A stretch of 64,000 bases of DNA from an uncultured Clostridium sp. (GTDB lineage Bacteria; Bacillota; Clostridia; Clostridiales; Clostridiaceae), in the NCBI RefSeq assembly GCF_910588715.1, contig NZ_CAJURG010000001.1, positions 764,661 to 828,660 of the forward strand, read 5' to 3'. Below, one piece after another: positions 24,501-33,436 of this stretch. Position 1 is the first letter of the stretch. The number at the start of each line of letters is the position of its first letter. The notes below the pieces were generated by a model that saw only the letters and a program-made list of their open reading frames with translations, made no database searches and was not told the origin of the DNA. Made by a program: the position numbers and the translations under genes.

Positions 24501-26057
24501 CTATACTACCTTAGTAGTCCACTCCTCACAGTTCCAAATATCTGTTACAACATCTTTATAAAACTCCGGTTCGTGACATACAAGTAATATACTTCCCTTA
24601 TATTCTTTTAAAGCTCTCTTAAGCTCCTCTTTTGCTTCAACATCTAAGTGGTTAGTAGGCTCGTCTAATATTAAAATATTAGTTTCTTCATTGATTAGCT
24701 TACATAATCTAACCTTTGCTTGTTCTCCACCACTTAATACACATACCTTACTTTCAATATGCTTAGTTGTTAAACCACACTTAGCAAGAGCTGATCTTAC
24801 TTCATATTGAGTTTTAGAAGGGAATTTTTCCCAAACCTCTTCAATACAAGTATTATAATTAGCATCCTTTATTTCTTGTTCAAAATAACCAATTTGTTGA
24901 TATTCACCCAAATTAGCTTCTCCACTTAATGAAGGAATTAATCCCATTAAGCTTTTAAGAAGAGTAGTTTTACCAAGTCCATTAGCTCCAACTAAAGCAA
25001 TCTTTTGTCCTCTTTCCATATAAAGATTAAGAGGCTTAGTTAAGGCTTCATTATATCCAATTACTAAATCTTTAGTTTCAAAAATAACCTTACCTGAAGT
25101 TCTTCCCTTTAAGAAATTAAACTCTGGCTTTGGTTTTTCTGCTGCAAGTTCAATCATTTCCATCTTATCAAGCTTCTTTTGTCTAGCTTTTGCCATACCA
25201 CTAGTTGCAACTCTAGCTTTATTTCTTGCAACGAAATCCTTAAGTTGCGCAACTTCTTGCTGTTGTCTTTCGTAGGCTGCTTCTAATTGTGCCTTATTAG
25301 CTTCATAAATTCTTTGGAATTCATAATAATCTCCAACATATCTAGTAAGCTTTTTATTTTCAACATGATAAATTAAATTAATAACCGAATTTAAAAACGG
25401 AATATCATGTGAAATTAATATAAATGCGTTTTCATAAGATTGCAGGAATCTTTTTAACCATTCAATATGAGCTTCATCTAAGTAGTTTGTAGGCTCGTCT
25501 AATAAAAGAATATCAGGATTTTCAAGTAAAAGCTTACCTAATAAAACTTTTGTTCTTTGACCACCACTAAGTTCAGTAACATCTCTATCAAGACCTACAT
25601 CTAAAAGTCCTAACCCCTTAGCAACTTCTTCAGCCTTAGCATCTATAACATAAAATCCATTATTGTCTAACATATCTTGAATAACTGCTGTTCTTTCTAG
25701 AGCTTTATTCATTTCATCTTCGTCCATTTCGCCCATTCTTCCATAAAGCTCATTCATTTCAGTTTCCATGTCAAATAAATATTTAAATGCACTTCTAAGT
25801 ACATCCCTTATAGTTAAGCCCTTTTCAAGTTCAGCATGTTGATCCATATATCCAACTCTAACTCTATTGCTCCAAATAACTTTTCCTTCATCTGGCATTA
25901 ACTTACTTGTTATTATATTCATAAATGTAGATTTACCTTCACCATTAGCTCCAATTAAACCTACATGTTCTCCCTTAAGTAATCTAAATGATACATCTTC
26001 AAATATTGCTCTATCACCAAATCCATGGCTTATATTTTTAACTGTTAAAACGCTCAT
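24501..26057 (-). CDS. ABC-F family ATPase (YbiT-like)
   Basis: 518 residues without membrane spans. There are two ATPase domains: Walker A GANGEGKST and GANGLGKTT, signatures LSGGQRTK and LSGGEQAK, Walker B ILLLDEPTNYLD and ILILDEPTNHLD. The basic inter-domain linker (about 240-320) contains ARQKKLDKM. ABC-F proteins bind the ribosomal E site and adjust translation or protect against antibiotics. The length and lack of a long C-terminal coiled coil favour the housekeeping YbiT-type over resistance types. The ATG at 26057 follows GGAGGAT. Confidence 0.9.
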   Translation of the reverse strand: MSVLTVKNISHGFGDRAIFEDVSFRLLKGEHVGLIGANGEGKSTFMNIITSKLMPDEGKVIWSNRVRVGYMDQHAELEKGLTIRDVLRSAFKYLFDMETEMNELYGRMGEMDEDEMNKALERTAVIQDMLDNNGFYVIDAKAEEVAKGLGLLDVGLDRDVTELSGGQRTKVLLGKLLLENPDILLLDEPTNYLDEAHIEWLKRFLQSYENAFILISHDIPFLNSVINLIYHVENKKLTRYVGDYYEFQRIYEANKAQLEAAYERQQQEVAQLKDFVARNKARVATSGMAKARQKKLDKMEMIELAAEKPKPEFNFLKGRTSGKVIFETKDLVIGYNEALTKPLNLYMERGQKIALVGANGLGKTTLLKSLMGLIPSLSGEANLGEYQQIGYFEQEIKDANYNTCIEEVWEKFPSKTQYEVRSALAKCGLTTKHIESKVCVLSGGEQAKVRLCKLINEETNILILDEPTNHLDVEAKEELKRALKEYKGSILLVCHEPEFYKDVVTDIWNCEEWTTKVV

Positions 26058-26079
26058 TATTATCCTCCGTTAGTAAAAA

Positions 26080-26113
26080 AATAAGGAGTGATTTGATTCA
26101 TCACACCTTATTT
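26080..26113 (-). terminator. Intrinsic terminator
   Basis: AATAAGG(A)GTGATTTGATTCATCAC(A)CCTTATT folds into a long stem with one mismatch. On the minus strand it ends in a T-run and follows the DUF3867-like gene. Confidence 0.75.
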
Positions 26114-26160
26114 ATTATACATTAATTTAAATCAAAATAAATAGAAATTTGTTTCTATTT

Positions 26161-26718
26161 TTAGTAATCATACTCTTTAGAATTTTCACAAATTGAAATC
26201 TTAAGTAAATCATTATCTACAGTCTTTTTATATGAACATAAAAACTCATTTAACTCATTATCTGTCAAATCAATTAATCCTTCACTTTTTAAAATAACAT
26301 TATGGGCATCTAATAAAATTGTAAGATTATTTTTATCATTCTTTATACTATATTCTGTAGCCCCTTTAACCTTAAGTCTACTTTTATATTTTTCTTGAAA
26401 GCTTAAAGTTCTACGTGTTCTTTCATAATCTGCTGGATTAGTTGATATATTTTCTAACCCTAAAGATTTTAATTGCTCTTCAAATCCTGACGCATCTATT
26501 CCGTATCTTTCCATAAGCTTTGTTTGCATTTTTAAGAATTTATCTGGAGAAAGATTATTTTTCTCCATATATTCTCCTAATTCTCTAGAAAATTCAGCCA
26601 TATTAATCTTACCTTCGGCCATTTTATAGTATAAAGAATAAATATATGATTCAAAATGATCTACATCTTTATCATTAACTCTATTTTTAAGCTCATTAAA
26701 GTCAATTATTTTATCCAT
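26161..26718 (-). CDS. DUF3867-like cytoplasmic protein
   Basis: 185 residues from the ATG at 26718, which follows TAGGAGGAGAG; a longer in-frame reading has no such site. It is acidic and helical, with the stretch VDHFESYIYSLYYKMAEGKINMAEFSRELGEYMEKNNLS and KLMERYGIDASGFEEQLKSLGL. This resembles a clostridial protein of unknown function annotated as DUF3867. There is no signal, span or metal site. Context between ABC-F and PotD gives no clue to function. Confidence 0.65.
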   Translation of the reverse strand: MDKIIDFNELKNRVNDKDVDHFESYIYSLYYKMAEGKINMAEFSRELGEYMEKNNLSPDKFLKMQTKLMERYGIDASGFEEQLKSLGLENISTNPADYERTRRTLSFQEKYKSRLKVKGATEYSIKNDKNNLTILLDAHNVILKSEGLIDLTDNELNEFLCSYKKTVDNDLLKISICENSKEYDY

Positions 26719-26838
26719 ATTCTCTCCTCCTAAGCTCATACCTTTTATAAGTATTATATACCAAAACATTTAAATTTTCTACAAAACTAAAATTATAAAT
26801 TCTTAACTCTATAACAACTTAATTTTATATAAATATAT

Positions 26839-27891
26839 TTATCCCTTTACCTTCATCCAAACATCATCATACATTTTAAGTTCATCTTGAGTTAAATACT
26901 TATAACCTTCACATTTATCCATTATTTCTTTTGGAATGTAAGCTCCCTTATTGTTTTTAACATTATCAGGTTGCTTAAGCATAGCTTCTTTATTTGGTGT
27001 AGTATATCCTATTTCTTCTGCTATTTTATATGCATTATCTGTATCACATAAGAAATTAATAAATGTTTCTGCTGCTTCCTTATTTTCAGTTCCTTTAGGT
27101 ATTACTAAAGAATCTATCCAGAAGTTTGCTCCTTCTTTTGGGACAACATATTCTAAATAATCATACTCATCAGCTAAATTAAGTCCTTCTCCTGACCATA
27201 TCATAGCTATAGCCCTCTCCCCTGATATCATTAAATCCTTAACATTATCAGCACCATAAATAGTTCCTAATTCTTTTTGTTTTATCAATGCTTCTTCTGC
27301 TTCTTTAAGTTGTTCTGGGTCTGTACTATTTAAAGGATATCCTAACATTTTAAGAGCCATTCCTATAGCATCCCTTTGTGAATCTAAAACAAATATTTCA
27401 TCTCTATATTCTGGGTTCCACATATCCTTCCAACTATCTACATTTTCTTTTATTATATCTTTGTTATATACGATTCCTATTGTTCCATTCATATATGGAA
27501 GTGAATAAATATTTCCCTCATCAAATGGTCTGTCTAAATTATCTTCTGAAAGCTTAATCCAATTAGGTATAGCATCCTTATCTAATTTTTCTAACCTATC
27601 TTCTGCTATAAGCCTTTCAACCATATAATCCCCAGGTACAGCTACATCATATTGTGTTTTTCCTGAAATAAGTTCTTGATACATAGCTTCATTGTCATCA
27701 ACAAAGATTTCATTTACACCTATATTATATTTTTCTTGAAATTCATCTATAAGTCCTTCGGCTATATTTTCTCCCCAATTTAAAAAGTTAATAGTAACAT
27801 CATACTTTTTCTTATTACAAGCTACAAATGAATTTGCAACGAATAAAACACTTAAAACTACTGCTATAAATTTAAATTTTCTTTTTTTCAT
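26839..27891 (-). CDS. PotD-like polyamine-binding lipoprotein, without its transporter
   Basis: 350 residues. The signal peptide ends in the lipobox SFVACNKK. Blocks NFLNWGENIAEGLIDEF, YDVAVPGDYMVERLIAEDRLEKLD, SLPYMNGTIGIVYN and WSGEGLNLADEYDYLEYVVPKEGANFWIDSLVIPKG match spermidine/putrescine-binding PotD proteins. The usual potABC genes are not in the neighbourhood, which is unusual since PotD normally ends that operon. It may serve a transporter encoded elsewhere. The ATG at 27891 follows GGAAGTATAAGTT. Confidence 0.87.
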   Translation of the reverse strand: MKKRKFKFIAVVLSVLFVANSFVACNKKKYDVTINFLNWGENIAEGLIDEFQEKYNIGVNEIFVDDNEAMYQELISGKTQYDVAVPGDYMVERLIAEDRLEKLDKDAIPNWIKLSEDNLDRPFDEGNIYSLPYMNGTIGIVYNKDIIKENVDSWKDMWNPEYRDEIFVLDSQRDAIGMALKMLGYPLNSTDPEQLKEAEEALIKQKELGTIYGADNVKDLMISGERAIAMIWSGEGLNLADEYDYLEYVVPKEGANFWIDSLVIPKGTENKEAAETFINFLCDTDNAYKIAEEIGYTTPNKEAMLKQPDNVKNNKGAYIPKEIMDKCEGYKYLTQDELKMYDDVWMKVKG

Positions 27892-28018
27892 AACTTATAC
27901 TTCCTTTCTAAAATACTATAATAAATATTCTTATATAGACAATAAATATACTATAAAAATATTTTTTCCCAATAATGCTATTTTACAAATATATAATTTA
28001 CTATATTTAAAAAAAATA

Positions 28019-28040
28019 AAAAAGACCTTTAGGTCTTTTT
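28019..28040 (-). terminator. Intrinsic terminator of ridA
   Basis: A 10-bp stem AAAAAGACCT/AGGTCTTTTT lies downstream of the RidA gene. Confidence 0.8.
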
Positions 28041-28064
28041 ATTAATAATTATTATTTTTTAATA

Positions 28065-28442
28065 TTATTTAGTTGCTATAGCTTCTATTTCTATAACTGC
28101 ATCTTTAGGTAATTTTGCTACTTGAACACAACTTCTTGCTGGTTTATTTTCAGCAAAATATTCTCCATAAACTTCATTTACTATATCAAAATCATTTAAA
28201 TCTTTTAAAAAGATACTTGTCTTAACTACATTTTCTAAAGATGTTCCTGCTTCCTCTAATATTGCCTTAACATTTTCCATTGATTGTTTAGTTGCAAGTC
28301 TTATATCACTCTCCATAACCCCTGTATGTGGATCGATTGGAATTTGCCCAGATGTATAAACAAAATCACCTACTATAATTCCTTGTGAATATGGACCTAT
28401 TGCTTTTGGAGCATTATCTGTATAAATAATTTCCTTTTTCAA
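28065..28442 (-). CDS. ridA: RidA-family enamine/imine deaminase
   Basis: 125 residues, the normal length. The family signature is seen as APKAIGPYSQGI at the start, VYTSGQIPIDPHTG, and PARSCVQVAKLPKDAVIEIEAIA at the end, which includes the catalytic Arg. RidA hydrolyses reactive 2-aminoacrylate and similar imines made by PLP enzymes, protecting other PLP enzymes such as transaminases. Its divergent neighbour is ilvE, a PLP aminotransferase known to be a RidA-protected target in other bacteria, so the pairing is functionally sensible. Confidence 0.93.
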   Translation of the reverse strand: MKKEIIYTDNAPKAIGPYSQGIIVGDFVYTSGQIPIDPHTGVMESDIRLATKQSMENVKAILEEAGTSLENVVKTSIFLKDLNDFDIVNEVYGEYFAENKPARSCVQVAKLPKDAVIEIEAIATK

Positions 28443-28643
28443 TTCTTTTCCTCCTTATCATATATTAATATATGTATTTATTATACATCTAGATTAATAT
28501 ATATCAACTATACCTTATTAAAACTTTTAACTTTAATCTGATTCTTAAATTATTTTTTGGTATAAATTTCAATATTTTTTATTTAAGATTTTCATTATTA
28601 GTGGTAAAATAAATAATTAAGAAAATAAAATGGGGGTATTTAA

Positions 28644-29669
28644 ATGACTAATAAAGTAAATATTGATTGGAACAACTTAGGTTTTGAGTATATCAAAACT
28701 GATTTTCGTTATATTTCAACTTGGAAAGATGGTAAATGGGATGAGGGGCATTTAACTGAAGATAATATACTTCATATAAGTGAAGCTTCTTGCGCTCTTC
28801 ATTATGGTCAACAATGCTTTGAAGGGTTAAAAGCCTATAGAACTAAAAATGGTGATATTCAGCTTTTTAGACCTGATAGAAATGCAGCAAGACTTAATGA
28901 TAGTCTTAATAAATTACTTATGCCTGAAATTCCTGAAGAAAAATTTATAGATGCTTGCATGCAAGTTGTTAAAGCAAATAAAGATTATGTTCCTCCATAT
29001 GGAACAGGTGCTACTTTGTACTTAAGACCCTTTGTTATTGGGGTTGGTGATAATATAGGTGTTAAACCTGCACCAGAATATATATTTTGTGTATTTTGCC
29101 TACCTGTTGGAGCATACTTTAAAGGTGGTATGACACCCTGTAACTTTATGATTGCAGATTATGACAGAGCTGCTCCTCATGGAACTGGCGGACAAAAGGT
29201 TGGTGGTAATTATGCCTCTTCAATGCATCCACATAAAATAGCTGCTGATAGGGGATTTGCAGATTGCATATATTTAGATCCTGCTACTAGAACATATATT
29301 GAGGAAGTTGGGGCTGCTAATTTCTTTGGAATTACAAAAAATAATGAATTTGTTACTCCTAAATCACCATCAGTATTACCAAGCATAACTAAATACTCAT
29401 TAATTGAAATTGCAGAAAAGTATTTAGACATGCCTGTATATGAAAGAAAGGTACCAATAAGCTCCCTTGATGAATTTAAAGAAGCTGGTGCTTGTGGTAC
29501 TGCAGCAGTTATTACACCAATTGGAGGAATTGAATATAAAGATAAACTTCACGTATTTTATAGTGAAACTGAAGTTGGCCCAATTACTAAAGAACTTTAT
29601 AGAATTCTTTGTGGAATTCAATTTGGAGATGTTGAAGCTCCAGAAGGTTGGATTTTTAAAGTTGAATAA
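28644..29669 (+). CDS. ilvE: Branched-chain amino acid aminotransferase
   Basis: 341 residues, type II (eukaryote-like) BCAT length. The PLP lysine is the Lys at about residue 185 in GGQKVGGNYASS. Other fold-type IV blocks are ALHYGQQCFEGLKAY, LYLRPFVIGVG and YIEEVGAANFFGI. It transfers the amino group between Leu, Ile or Val and 2-oxoglutarate in the cytoplasm. The ribosome site is GGGGG. It is followed by a convergent terminator shared with the BFD-like gene. No other ilv/leu genes are in the window. Confidence 0.95.
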   Translation: MTNKVNIDWNNLGFEYIKTDFRYISTWKDGKWDEGHLTEDNILHISEASCALHYGQQCFEGLKAYRTKNGDIQLFRPDRNAARLNDSLNKLLMPEIPEEKFIDACMQVVKANKDYVPPYGTGATLYLRPFVIGVGDNIGVKPAPEYIFCVFCLPVGAYFKGGMTPCNFMIADYDRAAPHGTGGQKVGGNYASSMHPHKIAADRGFADCIYLDPATRTYIEEVGAANFFGITKNNEFVTPKSPSVLPSITKYSLIEIAEKYLDMPVYERKVPISSLDEFKEAGACGTAAVITPIGGIEYKDKLHVFYSETEVGPITKELYRILCGIQFGDVEAPEGWIFKVE

Positions 29670-29685
29670 TTAATATTAATAAAAT

Positions 29686-29717
29686 AAGGTAGAGTATCTT
29701 CTTTTACACTCTACCTT
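29686..29717. terminator. Bidirectional intrinsic terminator
   Basis: A 10-bp stem AAGGTAGAGT/ACTCTACCTT with a 12-nt loop lies between the convergent ilvE and BFD-like genes. Confidence 0.8.
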
Positions 29718-29729
29718 AATAATTAAAAA

Positions 29730-29903
29730 TTATTTATTCTTTTCAATTAATAATTCAATATTACATTTACATCTTCCGCCACGGCATCCACCAGCACCTG
29801 CACCAGTTTCTTCCTTAACTTCTTCAAAAGACGTTGCTCCATTTTTTATTGCTTCAACAATTTGTTCTTCTGATATTCCTCTACATAAACATACCTTTGA
29901 CAT
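29730..29903 (-). CDS. BFD-like [2Fe-2S] protein
   Basis: 57 residues. It reads MSKVCLCRGISEEQIVEAIKNG and ends with GAGAGGCRGGRCKCNIELLIEKNK. The four-cysteine pattern CxC near residue 5 with CxxxxCxC near 40-47 matches the helix-turn-helix BFD-like [2Fe-2S] fold. Such small proteins shuttle electrons or assist iron storage. It lies 36 bp downstream of the ferredoxin gene, so the two are likely co-transcribed. The ATG at 29903 has an AAAAAGGAGA ribosome site. Confidence 0.85.
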   Translation of the reverse strand: MSKVCLCRGISEEQIVEAIKNGATSFEEVKEETGAGAGGCRGGRCKCNIELLIEKNK

Positions 29904-29939
29904 AAAATCAATCTCCTTTTTCTTTAATAATAAAATTAA

Positions 29940-30125
29940 TTACTCTTCTATTGAAATAGCTTGTACCGGACAACCATCACAAGCTTCTCTTGCACCATCT
30001 TCAAATTCAGCTGCAACATCTTCAACTGCAACTGCAACACCAGTATCAAGTGAGAATATATCTGGACATACTCCTTCACATAATCCACAGCTTATACATA
30101 CATTTTCATCAACAAATGCTTTCAT
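29940..30125 (-). CDS. Ferredoxin, 4Fe-4S type
   Basis: 61 residues from the ATG at 30125, which follows GAGAGGAG; a longer in-frame reading is rejected. It reads MKAFVDENVCISCGLCEGVCPDIF and ends in CDGCPVQAISIEE. One complete CxxCxxCxxxCP-type cluster motif is present. The second half has only CDGCP, so a single [4Fe-4S] cluster is expected, as in Desulfovibrio ferredoxin I or clostridial single-cluster ferredoxins. It carries electrons at low potential in the cytoplasm. The acidic middle segment is typical for partner docking. Confidence 0.92.
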   Translation of the reverse strand: MKAFVDENVCISCGLCEGVCPDIFSLDTGVAVAVEDVAAEFEDGAREACDGCPVQAISIEE

Positions 30126-30243
30126 TTTATTTCTCCTCTCTTTAAAATGGAATTTTCTTCTCATATTTATTATGTTCTAATACTCATTATTTGTCAATAT
30201 TTATTTCTTACTATTTTAATCTACTTTAAATTTAAAAATAAAA

Positions 30244-30285
30244 AAGCTATTAATATTGAGTTTTTCAACTCAATATTAATAGCTT
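30244..30285 (-). terminator. Long hairpin, recurring family member
   Basis: A perfect 19-bp stem (AAGCTATTAATATTGAGTT) with a 4-nt loop lies downstream of the formate/nitrite channel gene. It is flanked by TTATTATATATAAT, as at 14539 and 47213. Confidence 0.75.
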
Positions 30286-30354
30286 TCTTATTATTATATA
30301 TAATTTTTATTTATAGGCTATATAAAATTTTTTTCATATAACACTTCTCATATA

Positions 30355-31140
30355 TTAAGCCGTTTTCTTCTCTTTAGTTATGAAGTAGTATGGTAAACCA
30401 ACAAATAATACTCCACCAACAAAGTTTCCTAATGAAACCCAAAGTAAGTTATGAGCCATTCCCATAATGCTAACATCAGCTCCATGTGGTAACAATAATC
30501 CCATAGTAAGGAATCCCATATTAGCAACACTATGCTCAAATCCAGCTGTTATAAATGTAAACAAGCACCACCAAATCATTAATATTTTAGCAGTTTCTTC
30601 TTTTAGTTTATATGCCATCCAAGTTGCAAGACAAACTAAAACATTACATAATAAACCTCTTAAAAATAATTCCATTCCTGGAGTATTCATTTTTGTAGCA
30701 ACATTATTTACAATAAATTCTCCAATGTATTCACTTTTACCATTTGCAAGACCAGCTTGTATATATAAAAATGCTCCAACAACTCCACCAATTAAATTTC
30801 CTATCCAAACTACAACCCAAATCTTAACTGCATCTAACCAAGTTACTTTTTTTTCTAAAGCTCCTATAGTCATTATCATTGCATTACTTGTAAATAAATC
30901 TCCACCACACATAAAAACTAAGCTTAAAGCAACTCCAAAACATGCTCCCATTAATATTTTGTAAGTTCCTACTTCTGCATGATGCATTATTCCGCCAATA
31001 GAATAAATTAACATAATTCCTAAGCTTACAAAAAAGCTTCCTAAAAATGCAGATGTTAAATATTTAGCAATACTTCTATTAAGTAAACCAATTTTAACTT
31101 CTGCAGAGTGAGTTAAATTATCAATTTCTCTCTTGTACAT
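30355..31140 (-). CDS. Formate/nitrite transporter, FNT family
   Basis: 261 residues with six membrane spans. FNT signatures are visible: VKIWVVVWIGNLIGG, LFLRGLLCNVLVCLATWMA and TAGFEHSVANMGF, the last being the conserved loop with the gating His. FNT pentamers conduct formate, nitrite or hydrosulfide. In a fermentative anaerobe formate export or uptake is the likely job, but sequence alone cannot separate FocA from NirC or HSC types. It is monocistronic and followed by a long hairpin. Confidence 0.92.
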   Translation of the reverse strand: MYKREIDNLTHSAEVKIGLLNRSIAKYLTSAFLGSFFVSLGIMLIYSIGGIMHHAEVGTYKILMGACFGVALSLVFMCGGDLFTSNAMIMTIGALEKKVTWLDAVKIWVVVWIGNLIGGVVGAFLYIQAGLANGKSEYIGEFIVNNVATKMNTPGMELFLRGLLCNVLVCLATWMAYKLKEETAKILMIWWCLFTFITAGFEHSVANMGFLTMGLLLPHGADVSIMGMAHNLLWVSLGNFVGGVLFVGLPYYFITKEKKTA

Positions 31141-31288
31141 ATTTACACCTCTACCTAATAATAATTAATCTTTGTATTTTTTATCACAATTATATATGAT
31201 ACAACTTTTTTCTTAACTTTTCAAACAAAAACTTCCATTACTTAAAATTTAATCAAACTATCAATAATAAAGGTTTACTTTTATAATA

Positions 31289-31320
31289 AATAAAGAGATT
31301 CTAAAAAGAATCTCTTTATT
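31289..31320 (-). terminator. Intrinsic terminator of tetrapyrrole operon
   Basis: A 13-bp stem, AATAAAGAGATTC and its complement, with a 6-nt loop lies after cbiK. Confidence 0.82.
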
Positions 31321-31345
31321 TATTAATTAATTTATTTATTATTAA

Positions 31346-32128
31346 CTATTTTAAAATAACTTCATTAATATTGCTTATATACAATTTTCTAATTTTTTCA
31401 TATTGAAGTAGGGAATTTTCGTTAATAGTTGCATTAATATTTTTTTCTTTTAACATTTCTATCCAAGATTTATCTCCAATAGATATATCTGATACAACAT
31501 GCTTTCCTGGAATTATAAATAGTGGCTTTATTATTAAATTATTAACTTTATCTTTTATTAACATTTCAATAGTATTATCTATTGTTTTTTCACCTTCTAA
31601 TGTTGCCATATAAACTTTTTTATGAGTAATTTCCCTAACAGACTCCTCTATCAAATCATATAGTTTGTTAGAACTAGTTTTTGAGCCATGACCTACTAAT
31701 AAAATATTATCATCAGATATGTTTTCTGAAATTATACTTCCAACTTCATAAACTTCTTTACTTAAATTATCACCTTCATCATTAAACAATGCTTTACTAA
31801 TTATTAGTTTTTCCATTGAATATTTATATTCATTGACAATTTCTTCAATTTGTCTTTTATCTCTTCCACTCATTATGTGTAATGGCTGTATTATTACTTC
31901 TTCATATCCTTGATTAACTAAATTAAAAAGTACTTTATTTAAATGTAATACTATATAGTTATGTCTTTCTTTTAAAAGTTCAATAATTTTATTAGATGTA
32001 AAAGCCTTAAATATTGTATACTCTTTTCCAAAATAATTATTTAAATCTTTTTCTAAAAGTCCTATGCTTTTTTTAATTCCTTCTAAATTTGTACTACCAA
32101 AAGCCACTAAAACTATTGCCTTACTCAT
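31346..32128 (-). CDS. cbiK: Sirohydrochlorin cobaltochelatase, CbiK type
   Basis: 260 residues. The catalytic histidines fall in LLVGHGSKTSSNKLYD and LFIIPGKHVVSDI, which align with the CbiK His pair. The early part, IVLVAFGSTN.., and IIQPLHIMSGRDK match the class II anaerobic chelatase fold. It inserts Co2+ into sirohydrochlorin in the oxygen-independent B12 route; activity with Fe2+ for siroheme is also possible. It is the last gene of the hemA operon. The rest of the cobalamin pathway is not in this window. Confidence 0.9.
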   Translation of the reverse strand: MSKAIVLVAFGSTNLEGIKKSIGLLEKDLNNYFGKEYTIFKAFTSNKIIELLKERHNYIVLHLNKVLFNLVNQGYEEVIIQPLHIMSGRDKRQIEEIVNEYKYSMEKLIISKALFNDEGDNLSKEVYEVGSIISENISDDNILLVGHGSKTSSNKLYDLIEESVREITHKKVYMATLEGEKTIDNTIEMLIKDKVNNLIIKPLFIIPGKHVVSDISIGDKSWIEMLKEKNINATINENSLLQYEKIRKLYISNINEVILK

Positions 32129-32158
32129 AAAATATCCCCCTTTATATTAGTTAATAAT

Positions 32159-33433
32159 TTAAACTTTTAATGTTCTAAATGCTTCTAGGAACTTATCAAT
32201 ATGCTCCTCTGTATGAACAGCACTTAAAAACATTGATTCAAATTGAGATTGTGGTATATTAAATCCGCTGTTTAACATATGCAAGAAATACTTTTTAAAC
32301 ATTTCTAAATCACAGCTTTTTGCGTCGTCATAGCTTCTTACTGGATTTCTATCAGTAAAGAATACTGTCATCATTCCCCCAACTCTATTTACTGTTAATT
32401 TTATACCCTTTTCTCTTGCTATTTCTTCGATTCCTCTTTGAAGTTTATCACCTATTTTATTTATATGATTATATATCTCTTGATTTTCCTTAAGTATATT
32501 AAGTGTTGATATTCCAGCTGCCATAACAACAGGATTACCAGACATAGTTCCAGCTTGATATACACCTCCAAGTGGTGATAATTTTTTCATTATGTCACGT
32601 CTTCCACCATATACTCCACAAGGAAGACCTCCACCTATTATTTTAGCGTATGTAATTAAATCTGGCTTTACATTAAATAAGCTTTGAGCTCCTTTATACG
32701 CAACTCTAAATCCACTCATAACTTCATCAAATATTAATAATGATCCATACTCATCACATAATACTCTTAAAGTTTCCATGAATTGATCTTCTGCCTTTAC
32801 AACTCCCATATTACCAGCTACGGGCTCAATTATAACTGCTGCAATATCATCTCCATAGGCCTCAAATAGTCCTCTTACTTGTTCCATATCATTATAAATA
32901 CCAACTAAAGTATTTTTTATACTATCATTAGGTATTCCTAAACATCCAGCTATTCCTTCAGTTAATACTCCAGAACCTGCTTCAACTAAAAAGCCATCAA
33001 AATGCCCATGATAACATCCTGCAAATTTTATAATTTTATTTTTTCCAGTATATCCCCTAGCAAGCTTTATTGCACTCATAGTAGCTTCTGTACCTGAGTT
33101 AACAAACCTAACCATTTCAACGTTATCCATTTCTTCACATAAGAATCTACTCATTTGAAGTTCTAATTCTGTTGGAGCTCCAAAGGCTATTGCACTTTCA
33201 GAAATTTCTTTTATTGCTTTTACTACTTCTTCATTGCAATGTCCTAATAACATTGGTCCCCATGCTAAAACGAAATCTATATATTCTTTTCCATCTTCAT
33301 CTTTTATTATTACGCCTTTTCCTGACTTCATAACTGGAGGGTCTATTCCCATATCTCTATAAGCTCTTACTGGAGAATTAACTCCACCAGGCATATATTT
33401 TTTTGATTCTTCAAAAATTTCTTTACTAGACAT
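32159..33433 (-). CDS. hemL: Glutamate-1-semialdehyde 2,1-aminomutase
   Basis: 424 residues, standard length. Fold-type I PLP aminotransferase signatures: MPGGVNSPVRAYRDMG at the start, VRFVNSGTEATMSAIKLARG, LIFDEVMSGFRV, and the PLP lysine in YAKIIGGGLPCGVYGG. It converts glutamate-1-semialdehyde into 5-aminolevulinate, the second committed step of the C5 pathway begun by HemA upstream. It starts 3 bp after hemB ends. Confidence 0.96.
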   Translation of the reverse strand: MSSKEIFEESKKYMPGGVNSPVRAYRDMGIDPPVMKSGKGVIIKDEDGKEYIDFVLAWGPMLLGHCNEEVVKAIKEISESAIAFGAPTELELQMSRFLCEEMDNVEMVRFVNSGTEATMSAIKLARGYTGKNKIIKFAGCYHGHFDGFLVEAGSGVLTEGIAGCLGIPNDSIKNTLVGIYNDMEQVRGLFEAYGDDIAAVIIEPVAGNMGVVKAEDQFMETLRVLCDEYGSLLIFDEVMSGFRVAYKGAQSLFNVKPDLITYAKIIGGGLPCGVYGGRRDIMKKLSPLGGVYQAGTMSGNPVVMAAGISTLNILKENQEIYNHINKIGDKLQRGIEEIAREKGIKLTVNRVGGMMTVFFTDRNPVRSYDDAKSCDLEMFKKYFLHMLNSGFNIPQSQFESMFLSAVHTEEHIDKFLEAFRTLKV

Positions 33434-33436
33434 TTA

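Noticed and set aside
30467..30964. 165-residue + strand reading frame
   Set aside because: It is antisense to the FNT channel gene, has no ribosome site and shows no family resemblance.
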